64,000 nt of DNA, taken from assembly GCA_030403585.1 (NCBI GenBank), contig JAUEPE010000029.1, forward strand, positions 16,722 to 80,721. The letters are read 5' to 3'. Source of the DNA: Frankia sp. RB7. Its GTDB lineage: Bacteria > Pseudomonadota > Alphaproteobacteria > Rhizobiales > Xanthobacteraceae. Positions within the stretch are counted from its first letter, which is position 1. Every line of letters starts with the position of its first letter. Of the stretch, positions 58,758 to 64,000 are shown piece by piece. The position numbers were made by a program, and so were the translations under genes. Under the pieces are notes generated by a model. That model had not been told where the DNA came from and ran no database searches. It worked only from the letters and a program-made list of their open reading frames with translations.

Positions 58758-60185
58758 ATGACCAATCCAGCCACAACCTCCCTGCTCGACCGTGCCAATC
58801 TCGACCGCGACCAGGTTCGCCACCAGCTCGCGCGCGGCCTTGCCGGTGCCGACGACGGCGAATTATTCCTGGAATACAGCCAGACCGAAGCGCTGATGTT
58901 CGACAATGGGCGGCTGAAGCAGGCGACCTACGACACCTCGCAAGGCTTCGGACTGCGTGCCGTCAAGGACGACGCGGTTGGCTATGCGCATTCCTCCGAC
59001 GTCTCGCTGCCGGCGCTGATTCGCGCCGCCGACGCGGTCGCCGCCGTCCGCGGCGGCTATTCCGGCAACTTTGCCGCCCCGCCGGCGCATACCAACGTGC
59101 GGCTTTATAGTGACGACAATCCGCTGGACGCTCCAGGCTTCGAGACCAAGGTCAAGCTGCTCGCCGAAATCGACGCCTATCTGCGCGACAAGGATCCGCG
59201 GGTGCGGCAGGTCAGCGTCAGCCTGGGTGCGACCTGGCAGGTCGTCGAGATCCTGCGGCCCGACGGCGAGAGCTATCGCGACATCCGCCCGCTGGTACGC
59301 GTCAACGTCTCCGTCGTCGCCGGCCAGGGCGACCGCCAGGAGAGCGGCAGCAAGGGTTATGGCGGCCGCGCCGGCTATGCCGAATTCATCGAGAGCAAGA
59401 ACTGGCGCGACGCCGCCGACGGCGCGCTGCGCGAAGCGCTGGTCAATCTTGAATCGATTCCGGCGCCTGCCGGCGAGATGGACGTCGTGCTTGGCGCCGG
59501 CTGGCCCGGCGTGATGCTGCATGAAGCGGTCGGCCACGGCCTGGAAGGCGACTTCAACCGCAAGAAGACGTCTGCGTTTGCCGGCCTGATGGGCCAGCAG
59601 GTCGCGGCCAAGGGCGTGACCGTCGTCGACGACGGCACCATCGCCTCGCGCCGCGGCTCGCTGTCGATCGACGACGAGGGTACGCCGACCAATCGCACCG
59701 TGCTGATCGAGGACGGCGTCCTGGTCGGCTACATGCAGGACCGCCAGAACGCGCGGTTGATGAACATGAAGCCGACCGGCAACGGCCGCCGCCAGGGCTA
59801 CGCCCACGTGCCGATGCCGCGCATGACCAACACCTACATGCTCGCGGGCGACCGCGACCCGGCCGAGATTCTCGCGTCGGTGAAGAACGGTGTGTTTGCT
59901 GCGAATTTCGGCGGCGGACAGGTCGACATCACCTCGGGCAAATACGTCTTCCAGTGCACCGAGGCCTACAAGATCGAGAACGGCAAGATCGGCGCGCCGC
60001 TGAAGGGCGCCATGCTGATCGGCAACGGGCCGACCGACCTGCATCGCATCCGCATGATCGGCAACGATCTCGCACTCGATACCGGGATCGGCACCTGCGG
60101 CAAGAACGGCCAGGGCGTGCCTGTCGGCGTCGGCCAGCCGTCGCTGCTGATGGAACGCATTACGGTGGGTGGAACGGGCGCATGA
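58758..60185 (+). CDS. tldD: Metalloprotease TldD
   Basis: The predicted product has 475 residues. The zinc motif is HEAVGH (H255, E256, H260) followed by GLEGDFNRKKTSAF, which distinguishes TldD from its non-catalytic partner TldE/PmbA. Other family marks are the N-terminal LEYSQTEALMFDNGRLKQAT and the C-terminal GGQVDITSGKYVFQCTEAYK and GTCGKNGQGVPVGVGQPSL. With TldE it degrades unfolded peptides and matures some peptide natural products and CcdA. The tldE gene is not in the window. Its stop overlaps the lepB start (ATGA). Confidence 0.95.
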   Translation: MTNPATTSLLDRANLDRDQVRHQLARGLAGADDGELFLEYSQTEALMFDNGRLKQATYDTSQGFGLRAVKDDAVGYAHSSDVSLPALIRAADAVAAVRGGYSGNFAAPPAHTNVRLYSDDNPLDAPGFETKVKLLAEIDAYLRDKDPRVRQVSVSLGATWQVVEILRPDGESYRDIRPLVRVNVSVVAGQGDRQESGSKGYGGRAGYAEFIESKNWRDAADGALREALVNLESIPAPAGEMDVVLGAGWPGVMLHEAVGHGLEGDFNRKKTSAFAGLMGQQVAAKGVTVVDDGTIASRRGSLSIDDEGTPTNRTVLIEDGVLVGYMQDRQNARLMNMKPTGNGRRQGYAHVPMPRMTNTYMLAGDRDPAEILASVKNGVFAANFGGGQVDITSGKYVFQCTEAYKIENGKIGAPLKGAMLIGNGPTDLHRIRMIGNDLALDTGIGTCGKNGQGVPVGVGQPSLLMERITVGGTGA

Positions 60186-60958
60186 GCGTTGAAAAAGTAA
60201 CTGTCAGCACCAAGCGGAAGAGCAGCGGCTGGGCCGGTCAGCTCGTGCAGCTCGCCGGCATCGTTGCCGCCGTCTTCATCGCCAAGGGCGCGCTGGCCGA
60301 ACCGTTCTACGTGCCATCGGGCTCGATGGAGCCGACGCTGCTGATCGGCGACGCCCTGCTCGCCTCGAAATTCCCCTACGGCTACGGCACCTCGTCGTTG
60401 CCGATCCAGATCAACCTGCCGGAAACCGGCCGCGTCTTCGCGGAGACGCCGAAGGCAGGCGATGTCGTGGTGTTCCGTTGGCCCGGCGACCGCTCGCAGG
60501 CCTGGGTCAAGCGCGTCGTCGGCCTGCCCGGCGATCGCATCCAGATGCGACAGGGCCAGCTGTTCATCAACGACCGCCCCGCCGAATTGAAGCCGGATGG
60601 CGTTGGTGCCGCCGAGGACGACAATGGCGGCAGCGAGCCCGCCTACCGCTATGTCGAGACGCTGCCGAACGGCGTCAAGCACCTGATCTTCAAGATGCGC
60701 GACAACGGACCGCTCGACAACACGCAGGAAGTGACGGTGCCGGCCGGACATCTGTTCGTGCTCGGCGATAACAGAGACAATTCCGCCGACAGCCGTGTGC
60801 CGTTGCGCTCCGGCGGCGTCGGCCTGCTGCCGGTCGACAATCTCGTCGGCCGTGCCGATGCGGTGCTCGGCTCCTGGGATCTCGGCATGCGCGGCCAGCC
60901 GGTGTGGACCTGGCTCTCCGGCTTCCGCCTCGCGCGGTTCTTCACCGCCGTGCACTGA
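60182..60958 (+). CDS. lepB: Signal peptidase I
   Basis: The predicted product has 258 residues. An N-terminal membrane anchor (about 18-38) precedes the catalytic serine S48 in PSGSMEPTLL and the general base K110 in WVKRVVGLPGDRI. The box LFVLGDNRDNSADSR completes the S26 family signature. It removes Sec and Tat signal peptides on the periplasmic side of the inner membrane. It is translationally coupled to tldD, so two proteolysis genes share a transcript. Confidence 0.95.
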   Translation: MSVEKVTVSTKRKSSGWAGQLVQLAGIVAAVFIAKGALAEPFYVPSGSMEPTLLIGDALLASKFPYGYGTSSLPIQINLPETGRVFAETPKAGDVVVFRWPGDRSQAWVKRVVGLPGDRIQMRQGQLFINDRPAELKPDGVGAAEDDNGGSEPAYRYVETLPNGVKHLIFKMRDNGPLDNTQEVTVPAGHLFVLGDNRDNSADSRVPLRSGGVGLLPVDNLVGRADAVLGSWDLGMRGQPVWTWLSGFRLARFFTAVH

Positions 60959-60967
60959 GCCGATCTC

Positions 60968-61306
60968 ATGACCTTCGACGACGTCAGAAAATTCGCACTG
61001 ACGTGGCCGGAGGTCGAGGACGGCATCTCCTACGGCACGCCGGCGCTGAAAGTACGCAAGAAGATGCTGACGCGCCTGAAAGAGGATGGCGACAGCCTGG
61101 TGATCCCGGATGTCCCGATCGACGAGCGCGCGATGCTGGTCGAGAGCAGGCCTGAGATCTTCTACTTCACCGATCACTACGCCGACTATCCGATGGTGCT
61201 GATCCGCCTGTCCAAGGCCAGGCGTGCGATCGTGGAACCGCTTCTGCGGCGGCGTTGGCATCGAAGGCGGCGCGAGCGAACGATGATGCAGAATAAGGTC
61301 TCGTAG
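60968..61306 (+). CDS. MmcQ/YjbR family protein
   Basis: The predicted product has 112 residues. The family pattern is seen in TFDDVRKFALTWPEVEDGIS, YGTPALKVRKKML, LVESRPEIFYFTDHYADYPM and VLIRLSKA. The C-terminus (RRRWHRRRRERTMMQNKVS) is unusually basic. MmcQ/YjbR proteins have a double-wing fold resembling some DNA-binding proteins, but no function is established. It lies 9 bp after lepB and is probably in the same transcript. Confidence 0.85.
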   Translation: MTFDDVRKFALTWPEVEDGISYGTPALKVRKKMLTRLKEDGDSLVIPDVPIDERAMLVESRPEIFYFTDHYADYPMVLIRLSKARRAIVEPLLRRRWHRRRRERTMMQNKVS

Positions 61307-61330
61307 CAATGACAACTGACAGCGATACGC

Positions 61331-61909
61331 CTATCTCACCACACCCGACGTGAACCCCGCCTTTCGCCGCGGTGGCTTGATGTCCTTTTTCAGGAAGCAG
61401 CGCGCTTCGCGGCCGGTATAGCCGGGACGGGCATAGGTGAAGGCGCGGCATTTGTTGTCGGCGGTGCAGGCGGCCTTGCAGACGTCCTCGCCTTCGCCCT
61501 CCTTGAGGTCGAAATTGCGCAGATCGCCGCCGGGGCGGTCGATCGAAGTCTCGACGCCCTCGACGCGCGGCTCGATCACGCCGGCGCCGCGCACGCCGGA
61601 AATACAGCAACTACCCGGCACCCGCGGCGGCACGGTATTCTTGAGCCAGCACACTGCGGCGGCGCCGTCGATGTCGGGATAGCTGAAGCTCCACGAACGG
61701 CATTTGCGATCGCGCTCGCAGAGCAGCGCGCAATCCTCGGGATCACCTGATGTGACCGGCGTGTTGAAATAATCTCCGCCGGGCCGGTCGAACGCCGTCT
61801 GGGCGCGTGCAGGCCCGCTCGCAAAGGCGAGCGACAGCAGCGTGACACAGGCCACGACGCTGGCCAGGACCTTGGCCATGACGGCCCCAGGCAGGCGGCG
61901 CTTCCCCAT
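61331..61909 (-). CDS. Exported protein with two PAN/Apple-type domains
   Basis: The predicted product is 192 residues from ATG 61909; ATG 61879 is an alternative. A signal peptide (VMAKVLASVVACVTLLSLAF, cleavage near ARA/Q) is followed by two tandem PAN_4-like units, each opening with (F/I)DRPGGD. The first has DCALLCERDRKCRSWSFSYP and ends SCCISG; the second has DVCKAACTADNKCRAFTYAR and ends RCFLKKDIKPP. Conserved cysteines should form disulfides in the periplasm. PAN units bind protein or carbohydrate; the ligand here is unknown. Confidence 0.88.
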   Translation of the reverse strand: MGKRRLPGAVMAKVLASVVACVTLLSLAFASGPARAQTAFDRPGGDYFNTPVTSGDPEDCALLCERDRKCRSWSFSYPDIDGAAAVCWLKNTVPPRVPGSCCISGVRGAGVIEPRVEGVETSIDRPGGDLRNFDLKEGEGEDVCKAACTADNKCRAFTYARPGYTGREARCFLKKDIKPPRRKAGFTSGVVR

Positions 61910-62020
61910 CGGAACAGCTTTCGAGTTATTGACGGCGCTCAGGTTTTTCAGCCGGTCATTTGATCGCCGCAAACCTGTATGGGCGATGAACGGCCTAAAT
62001 CCTGGTCGTCGCCAATCGAA

Positions 62021-63391
62021 CTAGAACGCGTATTCCGCATAGGCCGGTTCCACCGAGCCGATCCAGACGCCGTTGAACTTCTCAAGCATCTCCTCGGCCG
62101 GGGTTCGGCCGGAATCGATGATCCGATCGAGCGGCTCCAGGTGCCGGGTTTCGTCGCGGCCGATCGCGTCGATGCGGCCGCGGCGACGCAGGCCCGCATG
62201 TGCCAGAACGAGGCATTCCTTGGCGATCTCGAACAGATAGCGGTCCTTGATCCGCGCCTTGAAGCCGAAGCGTGGCACATCGTCGCGGAGGGCCTGACGC
62301 TCAGGCGCGGTCCAGTGCTTCACCAGGTCCCACGCGGCATCGAGCGATACATCGTCATAGAGCAGTCCGGCCCAGAACGCCGACAGCGCCGGCAGACGGC
62401 CCCACGGGCCGCCATCGGAGCCGCGCATCTCGAGATAGCGCTTCAATCGCACTTCCGGGAAGATCGTCGAAAGATGGTTGGCCCAGTCCGACAGTGTCGG
62501 GCGCTCGCCGGGAAGGTTGTTGTTGCGGCCGTCGAAGAAGGCGCGGAACGAGGAGCCCGACACGTCGATGTAATCGTCGCCGCGCTTGACGAAATACATG
62601 GGCACGTCGAGTGCATAGTCGACATAGCGCTCGAAGCCCATGCCGTCCTCGAAGGCCCACGGCATCATGCCCGAACGCGCATTGTCGGTGTCGCGCCAGA
62701 TCTCGGAGCGGAAGGACAGGAAGCCGTTCGGTTTGCCTTCGGTGAACGGCGAGTTGGCGAACAGCGCGGTTGCGACCGGCTGCAGCGCCAGCGAGACGCG
62801 CAGCTTCTTGACCATGTCGGCTTCGGACGAGAAATCGAGATTGGTCTGCACCGTGCAGGTCCGGTACATCATGTCGAGGCCGTATTGGCCGACCTTCGGC
62901 ATGTAATTGGTCATGATCTTGTAGCGGCCCTTGGGCATCACCGGGATGTCGGCGCGCGACCAGGACGGCGTCATGCCGAGGCCGAGAAAGCCGATGCCGA
63001 GCGGGGTTGCGATCTCGCGCACCTGCGCCAGATGCGCCATCAGCTCGCTCTGGGTCTGATGCACGTTCTCGACCGGCGCGCCGGAGAGTTCGAACTGTCC
63101 GCCGGGCTCGAGCGAGATCGCGCCGCCGCCGGTGACGTCGTAGAGGCCGATGATGTTACCCTTCTCCATGATCGGCTCCCAGCCGAGCAGGAGCTTCATG
63201 CCTTCGAGCAGTGCGCCGATGCCGCGCGGACCCTCGTAGGGCACCGGACGGTGGCCCTCGAGCGTGAAAGGCGTCTTCTCGTGCTCGGTGCCCATGCGGA
63301 ATTCGGAGGGGTCCTTGCAGCCTTCCTCAAACCACGTGACGAGCTCGTCGCGCGATTGCAGCGGCGTCATATCGATCTGGTCTCGCGCCAT
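62021..63391 (-). CDS. gshA: Glutamate-cysteine ligase (GCS2/plant type)
   Basis: The predicted product has 456 residues. It matches the proteobacterial/plant-type enzyme: MGTEHEKTPFTLEGHRPVPY near the start, GGAISLEPGGQFELSGAPVE in the ATP/glutamate site, TVQTNLDFSSEADMVKKLRV, and GFLSFRSEIWRDTDNARSGM. It makes gamma-glutamylcysteine, the first and limiting step of glutathione synthesis. In this lineage the enzyme is redox-controlled by disulfides in plants; the bacterial protein may not share that. It stands alone on the minus strand. Confidence 0.95.
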   Translation of the reverse strand: MARDQIDMTPLQSRDELVTWFEEGCKDPSEFRMGTEHEKTPFTLEGHRPVPYEGPRGIGALLEGMKLLLGWEPIMEKGNIIGLYDVTGGGAISLEPGGQFELSGAPVENVHQTQSELMAHLAQVREIATPLGIGFLGLGMTPSWSRADIPVMPKGRYKIMTNYMPKVGQYGLDMMYRTCTVQTNLDFSSEADMVKKLRVSLALQPVATALFANSPFTEGKPNGFLSFRSEIWRDTDNARSGMMPWAFEDGMGFERYVDYALDVPMYFVKRGDDYIDVSGSSFRAFFDGRNNNLPGERPTLSDWANHLSTIFPEVRLKRYLEMRGSDGGPWGRLPALSAFWAGLLYDDVSLDAAWDLVKHWTAPERQALRDDVPRFGFKARIKDRYLFEIAKECLVLAHAGLRRRGRIDAIGRDETRHLEPLDRIIDSGRTPAEEMLEKFNGVWIGSVEPAYAEYAF

Positions 63392-63490
63392 ATCAAACTC
63401 TAATCAGAAGCGCTTCGATCGAATGCGCGCGGGTGACGGGGATGGTCCGCGAACCCACCGGGCGCGCGGACGTGCTGGTTTGCCGCGCGG

Positions 63491-63988
63491 TCATCGCGAC
63501 GGCGAGGTTTCGTTGACGTTGACGACGGGCGGCAGTTTCATCTCGCCGCACGCGCAACCCAGGCGGTCGAGCAGACCGCTGAGCTTAACGGCATCGGCAT
63601 CGGACAATTTCGAGCCGACATATTTCTCGATCGCAGCCGAATAGGCGCCCCACATCCGCTTCTGCAACTCGCGGCCGGCCTCCGTGATCTCGACGAATTG
63701 GCCGCGTTTGTCGATCTTGCATTCGCGCCGGGAGGCGAGCCCTTCGTCGACCAGCCGGTCGATCAGGCGCGAGGTGGAATATTGCGGGATCAGCATCTGC
63801 CGCTCGAGTTCCACCGGGCGCAGCTCACCGCTCGGTGCGCGCGACAACTCGAGCAGCGCGTCGTACCAGGCCAGCGGCGGGAACCCCGCCTTCTTGAGAT
63901 CCTGCTCGACGCAGTCGAGCACACGGCTCTGCACCCGCATCAGACGGATCCAGGCACTGGTTGCCTCGGTTGATGGTTTGCGTTTCAT
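63491..63988 (-). CDS. MarR family transcriptional regulator
   Basis: The predicted product is 165 residues from ATG 63988, with GGGA upstream; an in-frame TTG at the window edge is unlikely. The winged helix-turn-helix is LSRAPSGELRPVELERQMLI, PQYSTSRLIDRLVDEGLASR and the wing RECKIDKRGQFVEITEAG. The C-terminal helix has a Cys pair (GCACGEM) that could sense oxidants, as in OhrR-like MarR proteins, though it is placed differently. It is upstream of gshA on the same strand, with 99 bp between. Confidence 0.9.
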   Translation of the reverse strand: MKRKPSTEATSAWIRLMRVQSRVLDCVEQDLKKAGFPPLAWYDALLELSRAPSGELRPVELERQMLIPQYSTSRLIDRLVDEGLASRRECKIDKRGQFVEITEAGRELQKRMWGAYSAAIEKYVGSKLSDADAVKLSGLLDRLGCACGEMKLPPVVNVNETSPSR

Positions 63989-64000
63989 GGTCCCGCTCAA

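Noticed and set aside
1..64000. CRISPR arrays, tRNA or rRNA genes, insertion sequences, prophage
   Set aside because: I found no regularly spaced short repeats, no cloverleaf-like sequences with conserved T-arm motifs, no transposase or integrase frames and no structural phage genes. A dedicated scan (tRNAscan-SE, Infernal, ISfinder) would be the decisive check.

Overview
The window reads as ordinary chromosome of an alphaproteobacterium in the order Hyphomicrobiales, most probably Bradyrhizobium or a close relative. The evidence is the high GC content with strong GC preference at third codon positions, a 409-residue ALAS-type hemA, the split atpI-atpB-atpE-b'-b F0 operon, the coxB-coxA-ctaB-coxF-ctaG-coxC-DUF983-surf1 cluster next to thrC and an M16 peptidase, a BA14K protein, an IalB-family protein, and long dispersed intergenic palindromes. 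I saw no rRNA, tRNA, insertion sequence, prophage or CRISPR array.

Layout. 1-10 kb: a partial fumarate-lyase-superfamily enzyme, a BA14K protein, two paralogous winged-helix/TolB-like/TPR regulators that bracket a GFA-family protein and a likely methanethiol S-methyltransferase, then a leftward set of alpha/beta hydrolase, acyl-CoA dehydrogenase-like protein and AraC regulator. 10-19 kb: two exported small proteins (DUF2147, DUF3313), a TetR regulator divergent from a complete peptide-type ABC importer operon, a pair of tiny overlapping genes and a PaaI-type thioesterase. 19-30 kb: an outer-membrane beta-barrel, a chemotaxis receptor, a metallo-beta-lactamase-fold hydrolase, hemA with a possible FixK site, and a very large transporter-like hybrid histidine kinase. 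30-36.7 kb: a leftward operon (Ohr, Tat-exported epoxide-hydrolase-like enzyme, cytochrome P460, SDR) divergent from a winged-helix/ATPase/TPR regulator, then a LuxR-type response regulator. 37-43 kb: an MHS-type transporter with a large insertion, YjbQ, and the F0 ATP synthase operon with a good promoter and terminator. 43-57 kb: GNAT, M16 peptidase and thrC, a two-component system, and the aa3 cytochrome oxidase operon with its assembly factors. 57-64 kb: IalB, a compositionally distinct HEPN-motif gene, tldD-lepB, a PAN-repeat protein, gshA and a MarR regulator.

How it works together. Much of the window serves energy metabolism: heme precursor synthesis (hemA), heme O synthesis (ctaB), the aa3 terminal oxidase and its copper and heme assembly factors, and the ATP synthase membrane sector. 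Around this core lie stress and signalling modules whose inducers cannot be read from sequence. Three regulators carry OmpR/CadC-type winged helices fused to sensor-like domains, and in front of each there is a direct repeat at a helical period (two strong, one weak). Nothing here is an obvious new defence island or biosynthetic cluster. The best leads are the orphan HEPN-motif gene, the regulator/repeat/mddA arrangement, and the P460-epoxide hydrolase-Ohr operon with its divergent STAND-like regulator.
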